Shown: positions 34,656 to 47,017, numbered from the stretch's first letter. The stretch is DNA of 64,000 bases from Phaseolus vulgaris (GCF_000499845.2 NC_023749.2:32358041-32422040), one strand, 5' to 3'. Program-made: numbers and translations. The notes: generated by a model from the sequence alone, not told the origin.

Positions 34656-35129
34656 ATGTCTGCATATCCCATCTCATCATCGTCTAATTGTACCAGTTGT
34701 GGTGTGCAAAAATGTTGTACTTTTACCCATGCTGGTGGGAGCACGAGTGCCTTTGTTGCACCTATTTATGATTGTGGAGATTTTGCTATTTTGAAAACAA
34801 CAACAACAACTTAAAAAAATGTCGAAAAATGATTTTGAGGTTGTCTTAAGTACAAGGTAAAAGTTATTAAATTAGGTTTGATGCAAACTTAAGAATGCTA
34901 TTTTAAAGTTATTCATTGTTTAATTTTATTATTTTCTTCAAAACATATTAGAAGTGGCATGATTTTAGGTTGTAATTTTTTCAAATAGTGCATTGAAGAC
35001 GTTGGCGATGAAAGAGATGCAATTATTGTCAGATAAAGGAATAAAATGTCTTTTAGAAAAAAAGTTTGAAGGTTTCTTCAAGAAAGATTCAAATGTTATT
35101 AGTGGGAATGTGTTTTCTTTTTCTAATTA
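34656..35129 (+). pseudogene. GRF-type zinc-finger protein pseudogene
   Basis: The first exon frame reads MSAYPISSSSNC, then APIYDCGDFAILKTTTTT, stop, KNVEK, stop, GCLKYK. After a probable intron (about 34857-34950) it continues GCNFFK, stop, CIEDVGDERDA and KMSF. The order DCG...LKT...N.G..F.GC...C.FFKWC is that of the GRF zinc finger, a small nucleic-acid-binding domain. The first zinc-binding Cys is Tyr here, and the Trp after FFK is a stop, so the finger is destroyed. It may be a dead host gene or a TE passenger; the flanks do not decide. Confidence 0.7.
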
Positions 35130-36603
35130 ACATTATTATGTTCTTAATTTTATCATAATTTCAAAATTACGAAGAAACTAACATGTCTTTATCTCTCTCC
35201 GGATTAAATTTAATGACTTTATATATTTTTTCTTTCGATAAATGACTACTTATTGTTCATCCTATGTTTTAAATACTCATTTACTTTTTAAAATATATTA
35301 ATTATTTTATAATAATAATATTAAAAATCATAATTAATATTAATTTTCTTATATATATAACATATTATAATATAAATTAAAAAATCATAAATAATGTTAA
35401 AATTATCTAAATACATTAATTTAACTAACAAATTAATTTAAATTAATAAAATGAAAATAATATAATTATATTTAAATTTTTTATTTTATTTATTAATTTT
35501 AATTTTACATTATTTTATTCTTTTATTTATAATTGAAATTTTACATTATTTTAATTAACTAAAACATGCACAAAATTAATTATTTTTTTATACATAAGGG
35601 TAAATTTGTAATCTTACAATTTACACAATCGAAAATAATTCAAAATATTCTTACAACCATCACATCACTCACATACTTTAATAAACTTTCCTTAAATATC
35701 CACTTTAAATATCTCAATCTAAACACTATATACTTTCTTCAGAGTTTTCTTCTCAAATCCTTACACTTCCAATCTCACATAGTCAACTTTCCACTTCCTA
35801 ATCCAAATAAATTATTAGAAAATTTAAATTGATAGGCCTTTCATATCATCTTAAGGTTAATATGTCACCTCACTTAAATGTCTTTAAATGATATTGATAT
35901 GTATTTCAACACACATTCTTGATAATTTTTTTTCTTAAATAACTTAGAAATATAAGCTATAATAAAAACGTCATCTAGTAAAAACTATATATCAAAATAA
36001 AGAAACTAGGGGATCCTTTAATAAAAAAAAATATAATTTTAGAATAACAATTCTAATTGTTAGGGTCTCTTATACCAAAAATCCTATATTTATCTTAAGT
36101 CATATCACACACCATAAAAAGAAAAAAAAGAGAGAATGAAATAAAAGAATCACTAACCTAAAAATTTGATTAGTAGAATTGAGGATGACCAAGGAGGAAA
36201 ATGATGAAAATGTAAGAAAGGAGAAAAATGATGCAAACGTAAGGAAGGAATGATCTTATAATATAACCCTTTCAGTTTGAAATAACTATATTATTTTTTT
36301 TATTTATTATTTTAAATATTTTTTTTATGATTAACTCTCATTATTAAATATATTTTAACAATTATTCATGTTTTTATCCAAATAAAGACTGTAAATCGTA
36401 AATAAATTAAGTAATCTTTAAGAAGTATTATAATACAGTAAAATAGACATAATAATAAAAAATAATAATGAAAAGATTTTTTTATATAAATAATATAAAA
36501 TAATAACATAAAAATTGTTTGGCAAGTTTAAGAATAATTCAAATTTTAAAAAAGTAAATAAATAACAATATAATAATGTTATATTTAACAATATAAAAAA
36601 ATT
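35130..36603. other. AT-rich intergenic DNA
   Basis: No gene seen. The frame at 35566-35832 is low-complexity and not supported. Confidence 0.5.
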
Positions 36604-37258
36604 TCAGTTTCATGTTTATTAGAAAGTTTTTATTGGATCCCAGAGTTTATTGTGGTTGGGATGAACTCATTTGGGCTCAATATACTCCTTCTAAAATTAT
36701 GATACTTTGGAAAAAATTTCATGGACGACTTTTTACTGACCAACACATTCAACATGTAGGTTTACATATATGTTCTATGTGTACTCTTTGTGAAAAACAA
36801 CAAGAATCCATTCAAAACACTTATTTTTTTTAATGTCCTCATGCTTTGCATATTTGGAGTTGGATTTTACAAATTTTCATTAATACTCCTTTCTCTAATG
36901 TGGATGACCTCATTTCTTTTGTTGAAAGTGATGGTAGTCATTTGGTTAATTTGATTAAACTTGTTGTGATTACCTTCTCTATTTGGATGATATGGCGTAC
37001 GGAAAATTATGCTAGATTTCAAGTTAAGATTAATCTTTCCAAGACCATTTCCACCATTAAAGACTTCACTTGCCTGTTGGGTAATTTGTCTAATATCTCC
37101 ACGAGGAATGATATGTTCAACTTCTTTGTGCATAAGTTATTTGAAATTAATACTCGTAATAGGAAAGTCCTTCATCATTTTACTGTTAGATGAGAGATTT
37201 CTTCCCTAGTTAGGTTAAAATTAATATTGATAGTGCTGCTAGTGGTTCTCCTGGTAAG
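36604..37258 (+). pseudogene. 5-prime-truncated LINE ORF2 tail (zinc-binding, RNase H start)
   Basis: The frames read LLDPRVYCGWDELIWAQY, KKFHGRLFTDQHIQ, ICSMCTLCEKQQESIQ, then KLVVITFSIWMIWRTENYAR. These match the RT zinc-binding region of the LINE at 59954-61588 (there VFHGRLPTDQHIQ and FSMCTLCEKHEESIQ) at high similarity. A stop near 36829 and a stop near 37191 break it. Similarity ends inside the RNase H start, where a copia fragment takes over. LINE copies truncated at the 5-prime end are normal, but loss of the 3-prime end is not. Confidence 0.85.
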
Positions 37259-37260
37259 CC

Positions 37261-37487
37261 ATAAGAATTGTCCATAATCTAGTCCAATATCATAAGACTA
37301 AACATATTGAAATTGACAGACACTTCATCAAAACTAATCTTGAGAGGGGCTTAGTGGTTACAACCCATGTCCTTGTAGGATTTTAGATAACATACATTTT
37401 CACTAAAGGGCTTCCTAAAGATAGATTCTATGATCTTGTAGGCATGAGAATGACTGGTATTCATTTACAAACTTGAGGAGTAATCTT
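37261..37487 (+). pseudogene. Copia polyprotein C-terminus (RNase H tail)
   Basis: The frame reads TKHIEIDRHFIKTNLERGL, a stop, then IFTKGLPKDRFYDLVGMRM and IHLQT with a terminal stop. This is the standard end of Ty1/copia polyproteins (TKHIEID..FI ... D.FTK.LP...F). A purine-rich TTGAGGAGTAA follows. It is fused to the LINE fragment at about 37258. Confidence 0.82.
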
Positions 37488-39851
37488 GTGAATAATAAAT
37501 AAAATTTATTCTCAATATCTCCGTATTAATTAGGAAAACAACATCTTCAAAATCTTCTTATTCATTTCATCATATTTTTTATTTCCTTTTTAAAAGGTTT
37601 TGATTATTACAAATAGAAATGATGAGAGTTTCTTTTACTAATAAAATAATTATTTATTTTCTTACATAGTTCAAGTCTTGTTTTTCAATTTATTTATAAT
37701 ATTATTATTTAATATGTTTTTGATGATATATTGGTGAATTTATTTTATGTTCTTTTGCTTAAAATTATTCCTTATGGTATATCTCCACATCTAAATACTT
37801 ATTTAAAGTTTTTACTTTTAGTCTTATTTTTATTTTATTTTATGTAAAATATTTTAAATATTATTCTTTTATAATTTAAACTGATAAATTTATACAAAGA
37901 AAGAAGATAAAAAGGTAGGTAACTTTAATATAATAGTTTTCGATACAATGAACTTACTTATATACTCTATTATTATATTTGTATTTTTAATTATTTTTTA
38001 ATCTTTGTATGGATTTTTGTATAAATTATTGGTTAAGATAATGTATGATGTATCTTATTAGTTATTAGGTGTTATGATCCTTGAAATCATATATCTTAGA
38101 GTATGTAAGTTGAACATAAGACGAGTCTTAAATTCCCTTGTGATGAGATAAGACCATGTTGATAGATGAGATTAGTTGGGAAGTCACAATGTGGTACATT
38201 GGGAGATGAAAGGCAGGGACCTTATTGGGTCTAAGGAAATACTTACCGAATAGGTGAATATCTAGATAGTTTAGAATAACGCTTTGGACTAGGATATTAA
38301 TATGCAAAACTTGGGACTATCCGATACCTATTCAAAATCAACAAGGTTAGGTAGTGAGTATATATATCTTTTGTAAGCTAAAAAATGATTGTTATTCTTG
38401 AGAATAATAATTATGATTGTACCAATATTTTTAACAGAAATACTTAATCACTTAATGACTTCTCGAATAACTTTTGATGTTTATAGTGGATCATCAAAAA
38501 TAGAATATGGATCCATGTGTTTCATAAAGAGGGATTAGGTCTTACAGTTATAGGTCAAATCATAGGCCCCTATTATCTGTTATTGTATGTTAAATTTATT
38601 AATATTAAGACCTTACTCCTTTCTATGTTTTTCGTTGATATGTGTTTGTGGTATGACTAAAAGATGAATTTACTCAATAGAAGTTTTTTGAGAAAGTTTC
38701 AGGAGATTTTTCCTATTTTGTTGACTTGTGGATGACTTAGTTTGAATATTCTTGGATGAAATTAAATATATAGATGATGTAAAACTCTTATTATTAGATA
38801 GAATTATATAACAATAATGTGTTTTTGTTATATACTTCGAATAATTACAAAGATGTAAAAATGTTGACGTGCATATCTATATAAGAAGTTATGTTACGAT
38901 TAATGTTCTCTATAAGAAAATATATACGTATAAAAAAACTATTTCCAATTTCTAATTAAATAACAAATATCTTTATAATATATAATCAAAGTGTTACAAG
39001 TGATCCTTGTACCTTGAGTAGTAAGAAACTCTCCTTTTATTTGTATTCTTAGGTTTGTTTCATACCAAATGAGAAAAAGAATCTATTTAGGGTTATTTAT
39101 ATATGCAGAGGTGAATTTGTTGAGCGGATTTAAAAAATCCTATTACTACCACCTTAAATTTGTTGGACGAACTCTAAATCGTTGAAGGAATAAAAAACCG
39201 AGAGCACATCTAATAGCAAGGCTTATGTTTGTTGAGCACAACTAAATTCATTGGAATTTTCATCCTTTTTCTTTTTTGTAATTTCACTAAGCAAAACAGG
39301 TGAAATAGAAATTCCTTAAATCTCTATTTAATATTTGTTGAGCGAAACTTATTCCTCTCAATGAATGAGGTACAAAGAAGAAATGTCTCTATCTCTTTTC
39401 TATATTTGTTAAGCAAAGCTTATTCGTTGTATGAAACATCCTAATTGTGTTCTCATAAGGACTTGGAACTTTTGCAGATGTTACATTGTCTTTCCAACAT
39501 TTATGAAGAGAAAAATTTATTTGTAAAAGCTAAGACAAGATGTTAGATTAAGGAGCATCAAAATGTGTGCTTTTAATAGAAAAACATGGAGAACAACAAA
39601 TCTTTCTTACTAAATGTCAATCTATTGTGAAACAATTTACCAACTAAAGTAAGACAAGTGCACTACATTATCTTATTAAGAAAGATAGTTAGTGAAATAC
39701 ATTAAATGTAATATAATGCATTGTAATCATCTTCACCTTCTCCATAAAATCTCAAATGATACCATGTAAAAAAAATATCTTTAACATCCCGTAACAACTA
39801 CCTTTCAACCCATCCCGATTTTGACGGAGAATCCCCACATTAACTGGGTAC
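37488..39851. other. Intergenic DNA, possible copia LTR remains
   Basis: The start may hold the LTR belonging to the copia tail, but no second end was found. Between 39100 and 39430 the phrase TTTGTTGAGCG(A)AACT-TATTC recurs in several imperfect copies. No gene recognised. Confidence 0.4.
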
Positions 39852-40104
39852 ATGTATAGTATGTGTAATATCCAATTTTTTAAATTGGGTATTGATGAAT
39901 CCGTGAGAGATATAACACCTGCTAAGCTAGCCCAACATTCTAGAAGGATGACCAGGAGCATGACACAAGACCCAGGGCTAGGTCAAGATTCCTCCATAGC
40001 CAATGCCTCAAAGCCTATCATTTCTCAGAGAATCACCAGGAGCAGAGCCCACATGATGGGAGCTGAGCACCAACTAGTTTCTTTATTTTTAATTTTAATA
40101 GATT
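39852..40104 (+). pseudogene. Gypsy polyprotein C-terminal tail
   Basis: The frame contains SRRMTRSMTQDPG and SQRITRSRAHMM. Paired (M/I)TRS(M/R) motifs are typical of the extreme C-terminus of plant gypsy polyproteins. Nothing recognisable precedes it, so only the tail survives. Confidence 0.6.
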
Positions 40105-40109
40105 AGGGT

Positions 40110-40740
40110 GTATGTAGCATAATGTGGGGTGTACTCATCATAAATTGGACTTGTTCTAAGCCCACATTTCATGACAAATGCACCTAGGATTGAGGTTTTT
40201 AACCTAACTTCTAGAAACTAGGCTTAAGGGGCGGCTTTGACTTAGAGTCAACCCTAGATCGCCCCTCCCCTCTCCCTTTTCCTCTCTCCTATCATCTTGC
40301 CCACCAAGATACTCATCTCCTATAAATAGGGTGTTTTGACTCATGTAATTCACACTTGAAATTGAATATAGAAAAGAAACTCTGCGTGAGTGTTTTGTGA
40401 GTTTAGTCTCCTAGTTATTTTGGGTCTTATCTTGAGTGCAGTTCACTTCAAGTGGCGGCTCTGCACTACTCATCTTGGAAGCTCCCATCCTTTCAAGTGG
40501 CGTGATTCCTTACTCCATTTTCCATAAGCTTTCTTCATATCTTCACCTTTTCCTTTCATTCTTTGTGACACTTTTCTTCCATTTTTTTTATGTTCTACCT
40601 ATTCTTCATTTACAATTCGGTTCATTTATTATATTTGCTTCCTTTTTGTTCTTAATTCCGCACCTCATCATCAACATCACCTTATTTTGTGTTTTCTCTT
40701 TTTCTCTCTAGAAGAGAACCTTCACACTTACTTAACCACT
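40110..40740 (+). repeat. Probable gypsy 3-prime LTR
   Basis: It directly follows the polyprotein tail. It has a TATA box, TATAAATAGG (40321-40330), and CCCTAGATCGCCCC-type text. It ends in a pyrimidine-rich region. Exact ends were not determined. Confidence 0.5.
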
Positions 40741-40799
40741 TGGTTAAGTTTGTGTCCAATGACAATCTTCGTTGAGTTTATCACCATATTATGCTTAAA

Positions 40800-41635
40800 T
40801 AAAAAACTGATAAACAAAGTGCAACCCATAAAAATGTGCAATTCTAAAATCAACTCACATTAGGTATTGATGCAATCATAACTTACATTCCTATGAGTCT
40901 TTTTGTTTTTTTATTTTGGGGTGCGGAATTTGGTGGGATTGGGTGGTTAAAATGAGTGAAAGAAACTATGAAGTATTGGTGCATGGAGAATGATAGCGAA
41001 GCTTAAGAGAGGTTATGCCAACTCCTAAGAGGTTTCTTGCTAAAACACTTATAAATAAGGCTAGTAAAGAGTGAGCTGAGAGACTAGTTGAGGTTGAAAT
41101 TTTGGCAGTAATTCAATAGTCTATTCAAAGCTAATTTACAAGGGGGTTAGCACTTGTATTTATAGTGCTATGGGCAGTCAAGGTGCAAGCTTTAACCCTA
41201 AAAACTCTCCACTCATAGAAGGACAAATGACTCTCTCTAATTGGAGCAATTCCTCTCAAATTAGAGGTTCACAAGTTCCCTCCTCTAATTGGATAATTCT
41301 TCCATTCCCATAAAGACAAATGGTCTTTTAGCATTGGTGGGAATCCTTTCCATTGAGGGAATGGCATGTGGACCTTCATGCCTTCCTTGCCACTCCATGC
41401 TTTCTATTTGTACTCTAGTAATTTATTTGTGCACCCTAGATGGTCTAGAGCTGCATTGGGTCCAAGGAGGCCGAATTGTAACTCTAACTAGACTCTTTCT
41501 TTTTTCTATTTACACCATACTCTAATTGGCACAATAAACGACGTATTAAAATTGGCCCAAATACAAGCCCAAAATAAAGCCTATACTACTCAGTACAATG
41601 TTTATAAAACTAGATAAAAAAATGGAAGAGCAAAA
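40800..41635 (-). repeat. LTR-like sequence on the minus strand
   Basis: A TATA-like element on the minus strand (plus TATTTATAG at about 41157-41165) and GGGCTTGTATTTGGGCC text near 41550 resemble plant gypsy LTRs. It may be the 3-prime LTR of the minus-strand gypsy whose internal remains lie at 43198-44162. Its ends are not resolved. Confidence 0.4.
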
Positions 41636-42705
41636 TGTTGAACAAGGTGCTTTGATGTCTCTAAATCAAAGGGGAATGCTTGAAAACCTTTGTTGTTAGT
41701 TTTCTGTGTGTGTCTAGTAGTCTTTCAATTGTTAATCCACTCTTTATGATGATCCAAGGATAATTGAATCTTAATCATTTTGAAAAATATGTGTTTTCTA
41801 AAGAGTGTGAAAATTCAACCTGTTGAAATGTCGATTCAACCGATTGTTTTACACTTAGTAGATTTTGAAAAGGATTTGAAAAGCTTGACTTTGTTTGACT
41901 TTGCTGTCAAACCAATTCACCCGGTTGGTTGGAGAATTCAACTGATTGTTTTTCTAAAAATCTTAACAAAATTCTGTTAAGCTGTACTAATATGTTTTAA
42001 ATGATTCAAACTGTTTTTGGTTCTTGAATTAAATGCTTTGACCATCTGTTTGGAGTATAGAAGGTTGTTTTATGCTCCTGGTCATTAACTAAGAAAGAGA
42101 GATCAATCAAAATCAGTTTTCAAGATTTCAGAGAGCTTTTGGATAATTTCAAAGGGTGGAATAGGATTGTCTTGTAATTTTGGATTGTAATCTTTGATTT
42201 TACCCAGGTGTATTCTATTCCTTTCTTCCTTAATCATTGTATTTCTGTGTGATTTGGTGTGGTGTACTTTCAGAGGGTTGTTATGGAAACTGTGTGTTTT
42301 GCCAAAGAGTGGTGTGTGTTCTTGAGGGGTTTAAGATCATCACTCTTAGTGTGTGTTGTGTAATCTAGGTTTAAGATTACATAGTGAATTCTCAGTAGTT
42401 AGCTAAGGATTGGATGTAGCTTTTGGTTAAGAGTGAACTAGTATAAACATCTTGTGTTAATCTCTCTATCCTTACACTTTTTAAACTTCTTTATCTTTGA
42501 TTTTCTAAACTGCTGATATAAACAACTGGTTGTTTCGCAAAAACAACTGGTTGATTTTTTGGAATCAAACTAAAAATAGTTTTCTCTTTGGATGAATTTT
42601 TTTCTAATTGATTGATTCTTCATAGTCTTTCATTCTACCTTCAATACTTGAAAAAATATTTTAAAAAAAATCACCCCCTCTTGTTTAAAGCTTATAATTC
42701 TAACA
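41636..42705 (+). repeat. Diverged copia-type LTR
   Basis: It starts TGTTGAACAAGG and ends ATAATTCTAACA, matching the ends of the 44163/48802 LTR family in opposite orientation. It holds AACAACTGGTTGTTT-type motifs (42523, 42540) and GATTCAACCGATTGTTTT near 41833. Flanking 5-mers (CAAAA and CATAC) do not match, so a target duplication is not confirmed. A tandem duplication covers its right end. Confidence 0.7.
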
Positions 42706-43197
42706 CATACAACAATTAATTCTCTCTGAGATGAGAGTCTTCTGAGATCATTTTTCTGCTTCGAATCTTCTTAGCCAAATGTTTTGAGACTGAATGAGTA
42801 TAAGGATTGGATGTAGCTTTTGGTTAAGAGTGAACTAGTATAAACATCTTGTGTGAATCTCTCTATCCTTACACTTTTTAAACTTCTTTATCTTTGATTT
42901 TCTAAACTGCTGATATAAACAACTGGTTGTTTCGTAAAAACAACTGGTTGATTTTTTGGAATCAAACTAAAAATAGTTTTCTCTTTGGATGAATTTTTTT
43001 CTAATTGATTGATTCTTCATAGTCTTTCATTCTACCTTCAATACTTGAAAAAATATTTTAAAAAAAATCACCCCCTCTTGTTTAAAGCTTATAATTCTAA
43101 CACATACAACAATTAATTCTCTCTGAGATGAGAGTCTTCTGAGATCATTTTTCTGCTTCGAATCTTCTTAGCCAAATGTTTTGAGACTGAATGAGTT
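42404..43197. repeat. 397-bp tandem duplication across an LTR end
   Basis: AAGGATTGGATGTAGC starts units at 42405 and 42802. Each unit contains the last 300 bp of the LTR plus about 95 bp of the flanking gypsy sequence. I saw two base differences over 397 bp. The duplication is therefore younger than the LTR insertion. Confidence 0.92.
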
Positions 43198-44162
43198 TTC
43201 ATCATTCTCTCCCTCTTGAAAGGGATTTGTCCTCAGATCCTGAATAATATTCAATGACAACAGACTCTGTTTATTTGTTATTTTTCTCCAGGGTCAAATA
43301 TCCATCTACAATAAACATTAAACAAACATGAAACAAGTTTCTTTAAAATAAAATTAAAGAAAAAGAAAATAAAACAAAAATAAGTCCGTTTATTTTTATA
43401 AAAGTTTTGAAAAATAGAGTCCTTTTCAAAAATATTTTTGTTCACTTTGCGTTGTTCCTTGCGTAAACTAGGAAACAACATCACAATGTGTTGTTTTTGA
43501 GATTTTTTGTGAAGAAGATTAACATTGTATAATTGAAAATAAGAGTTCAAAGTATTGAAATCCCTCTTTAAGGATTCTTTCTTAGCTATGTTTGCAAAGG
43601 GTGTCATAAGAGACCATTCTTCCTTTTTGGTTTCCTTTTCTTTTTCTTTTTCAATCAAACCTTCATTTTTCTTTTATGTGGAGGAGCAACTTATATTTAC
43701 ATCTTGTCAGCTCCAGACAGAAATATTTCTTTAAGCACTTCCTTACAAGGTTTGTTTATAGAAGGTAAAATGTTATCAATATGTGGTTTAGCTCTAGGCA
43801 AAGATTTTTCTATTTTTTCCTTTTCTATTTTTCTTTCTCTTTCTTCCTCTCGTGAGCTTTCATACTTGGATTTAGAAGGGTAACCCTCCCTCTTAAACTC
43901 TCTCCTGGAATAGGATGTGTTAGGATAATCTTCCTTAAAAGCAGACCTTCTCTTGAGTTGTTGTTCTATCATAACATAGAAATGAACCAAATCATTCAAA
44001 TCATCAAAAGGTAAAAATTTAACCCTATCCCGAATTTCTAGGTTTAGACCATTGTGGAATAGGTCAATGGTTCTTCTAGGATCTTCTCTTATTCTTGCCC
44101 TCAACATAAGTAACTCCATTTTCTGCATGTATTCTTCTACATTTCTGTCTCTTTGTTGAAGT
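43198..44162 (-). pseudogene. Gypsy Gag C-terminal half and 3-prime internal end
   Basis: On the minus strand: VEEYMQKMELLMLRARI, DLFHNGLNLEIRDRV, VMIEQQLKRRSAFK, then an Arg/Glu/Lys-rich tail, the usual end of a plant gypsy Gag. After stops, LMTPFANIAKKESLKRDF and FDPGEK lead to PFQEGENDEN near 43200, a string typical of the end of gypsy internal regions. Protease, RT and integrase are missing. The Gag start lies at 49990-50292, separated by the copia-type insertion. Confidence 0.75.
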
Positions 44163-45288
44163 TGTTAGAATGTATGGCTTTAAACTAAAAGGGGAGTGAA
44201 TGGTTTAAAGAGGGTTTTCGCAAACTTTTAAGTCTATAATGAAATTACTTCGAGAAAACTTGATTCAAAATTCAGTTTGCCAAAAACACAAAGCAATTTA
44301 GCACATCACCAAAAAAACAATCGATTGTTTCGCAGAAACAATCAGTTGTTTATACGAGTTCACAAATATAAATTGAATTTAAAGAGTTTAAGGGATAGAG
44401 AGAATGTACACAGAGATTTATACTGGTTCAGTCTTAACCAAGAGCTACATCCAGTCTTCCCAGAAACCACTAGGGAATCCACTAAGCAATCAACCCTAGA
44501 TTACTTACAACACCACCAAAGAAGTGACCTTGATCCCCTCAAGACACACACTTCCTTAGGCTCAGCACAAACACCACTAAGAATGTTGATCTTGACAACC
44601 TCAAGAACACACAACACTTCTCAGCTTCACACACAGAGTTTCTTCAAAGTACAAAGGATTACACTTGTTACAGAAAAGATCTGAAATCAATACAAGATGA
44701 AAATCCTATATCACACTCTTTTGATCAAAGCAATCTCAAAGCAATCTCCAACTCTTCCAAAGCAAAATCAGTGAAAAACTCAAATATGTTTTTCTTTGAT
44801 TAAAACTAAGTTCCTGTTTGTTACAAAATCTGAACAAACTATTTATTGCATTCAAAGACTGGTCAAAGCATTTAAAACTGGAGCGTATTCAGTTATAAAA
44901 TCATTTAAAGCTCAGTCAAAGCACGAAACAGTTTTCTGTTATGGTCCCAAAACAAACAATCGGTTGAATGCTCGAATCAATCGGTTGTTTTGGTTTGACA
45001 GCAAGTCAACCATCAAAAACAGTTTTCAACCTTTCTAAAACACCTAAGTATAAAACAATCAGTTGTTTCGACAAAACAACAGGTTGTTTTTCACTTAGTT
45101 TGAAAAACACTTTCAATTAAAAGGTTTGAGAATGCTTAAGCTTTGGATTCAATCAAGAGTGGATTTAATACAGATAATCTACCCCAGATCTTATTCTAAA
45201 ACACATCAGCAACAACAAACACAACCAGCCTTTCATCAACCTTCAAAGGGTTTGGATTCTTCAAAGCTTGAACACACTTGATTCAACA
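44163..45288 (-). repeat. 3-prime LTR of the copia-type element
   Basis: 1126 bp, from TGTTAGAATG to GATTCAACA on the plus strand. It has one copy of the 21-bp CAGGTTGTTTCGACAAAACAA unit and a 43-bp stretch near 44570-44612 that the partner LTR lacks. Confidence 0.93.
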
Positions 45289-45697
45289 ATCTCCCCCTAT
45301 TTGATGAAGAAAAATCTCTGGTTGCTTGTGTTGGATGTGATTGAATCTGAAGCAGTTCCTGCAAGAGAAAGTTTAAGCAAAGCACAATATAATTTGATAT
45401 AGGGTTAGAGCAAAAACAGAAACAGTATATCAACAGTTTTAAAACCAGCAGAAATAAGGCTTACTTAAACATTCATACTCAACATAGAGTTTTGCAGAAA
45501 TAAAAGATAATGAAAGACAACACAACATAAATCTCCCCCTATTTGTATTCACAAATAGACATAAAGAAGAGATAAAAAAATTGTTCCAGATCATACAGAA
45601 ATAGAGAACAAAAGCAATAAAACTGATACAAGACCAAAAACAATCGGTTGTTTCGTGAATTCAACCGGTTGTTTTTCCTTTAATCATCTTTGCCATA

Positions 45698-46879
45698 CTA
45701 AAGTTCAAAAATCTGATTTTGAACAGCTTCTATCTGTTCATCCAAGGTCATAAACCGTGTATCCATGCTGTTGAACCTGTTGTCTATACTCTGGAAGTTG
45801 CTTACACATAAATCATGAAGATTTCTTTGATTCTCGGCAAATCCATCAAGCCTATTTACCATGTATCTTTCAAAAGAAGACATGGATGGCATTTCATCTC
45901 CTTGATTTCTTGCACTGGTTCCAACACCTAGATTGGTTTCAGGTTGCTCTTCATGGTGAAAATCCATGTCAGCAGCTTGATCTTCCTCATCAAAATCAGC
46001 AGTTGCAGCACTTGATGAAGCACCGTGATCACCATCTTTGCTCACCCATTTCCCACTTATTTTGGTGAATCCCATCTTGCTAAGAGAGCCATTGTTCATC
46101 TCTTGTGTTGACTTAACCAACTCAGATGTCTCATATTCAAGATTCACTTCAAAATAAAGCAAGAATTTAGAGATTAAAACAACATAGGGATAGTGATAAT
46201 CACTTAACCTCATGGCTTTTTGCATGTGTTCTTTAATGATGTGTATCCAGTTGATTTTGATCTTCTTCATGATGCAGTAGATGTATACTAGGTCTTCTTC
46301 TGTAAGGACAGAATGGTTGCTCCCCCTTGGAGTAAGAATCCCAGTTACAATAAGAGCAAGCACCCTTTCATCTAGCTTTAAGCCTCCAACCGAACAAGTT
46401 CTCACTTGGGCATTTTGATTCTTCAAGCAACTCTTGTAGTATTGGACTTTATTGAAATCCTCCACTACTCCAAGATTTCTCTTGTTGATTCTTAGGCCAA
46501 CATATTTCAGACCAGCGACAACATTCCACACATCATAAGTGATCTCCATGTCAACTCCCTTCACATGAGAAACAAGGTTGTTTCCCTCAAAATTGCGATT
46601 GTTGTAGAACACCCGAATCAAATCAGGGTATATGTTCCCCTTCATCTCCAAGAACCTTCTTAGTGATTGGTCTTTGAGCAGCTTCCTCACATTGTCTAGC
46701 TTTTGGCTTTTTAGCCAATCAAAGGAAACAACTTTGGGGTTGTTTATCACCTTTGTGCTAGTTTCAAACCTATACCTTTCAATGAGCTCATTGTCTCCAG
46801 AAAACCAACCCTCTAATCTCCCTCTAGACCTCACTGCTCTGGGTTTGACCTTCTTTGATGTAGGAGGAGTTGATTCCAT
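45698..46879 (-). CDS. Putative plant transposon protein-domain ORF
   Basis: The frame is open from 47017, but the likely start is the internal Met at 46877-46879 (MESTPPTSKKVKPRAVRSRG), giving about 393 residues. A basic N-terminus is followed by a globular region with YPDLIRVFYNNRNF, MEITYDVWNVVAGLKYVGL and LDERVLALIVTGILTPRGSN. A Gly/Ser/acidic linker (DHGASSSAATADFDEEDQAA) and a C-terminal predicted coiled coil (RFNSMDTRFMTLDEQIEAV) follow. This resembles proteins annotated as putative plant transposon protein domain, often found in legume LTR elements. Its function is unknown; its place between Gag and the 3-prime LTR is where envelope-like ORFs sit in SIRE-type copia elements. No transmembrane segment is evident in the likely mature frame, so an envelope role is not supported. 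Confidence 0.7.
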   Translation of the reverse strand: MESTPPTSKKVKPRAVRSRGRLEGWFSGDNELIERYRFETSTKVINNPKVVSFDWLKSQKLDNVRKLLKDQSLRRFLEMKGNIYPDLIRVFYNNRNFEGNNLVSHVKGVDMEITYDVWNVVAGLKYVGLRINKRNLGVVEDFNKVQYYKSCLKNQNAQVRTCSVGGLKLDERVLALIVTGILTPRGSNHSVLTEEDLVYIYCIMKKIKINWIHIIKEHMQKAMRLSDYHYPYVVLISKFLLYFEVNLEYETSELVKSTQEMNNGSLSKMGFTKISGKWVSKDGDHGASSSAATADFDEEDQAADMDFHHEEQPETNLGVGTSARNQGDEMPSMSSFERYMVNRLDGFAENQRNLHDLCVSNFQSIDNRFNSMDTRFMTLDEQIEAVQNQIFEL

Positions 46880-47017
46880 GACAGCAGAAAAAAGGGGCAA
46901 AGAAGACTCACACAAGGAGAGCAAGAGTTGTTGCAAGAGATGGCTCAATTGATTGTTCTTGTGAGAGAGAACAGCTGCAACAGAATTTAAAGAAACACAG
47001 AACCAAACTGCATTCAA

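Noticed and set aside
45698..47017. Long 439-residue start for the second copia-type ORF
   Set aside because: The first 46 residues are hydrophobic and of odd composition; the Met at 46877-46879 begins the basic N-terminus typical of the family.
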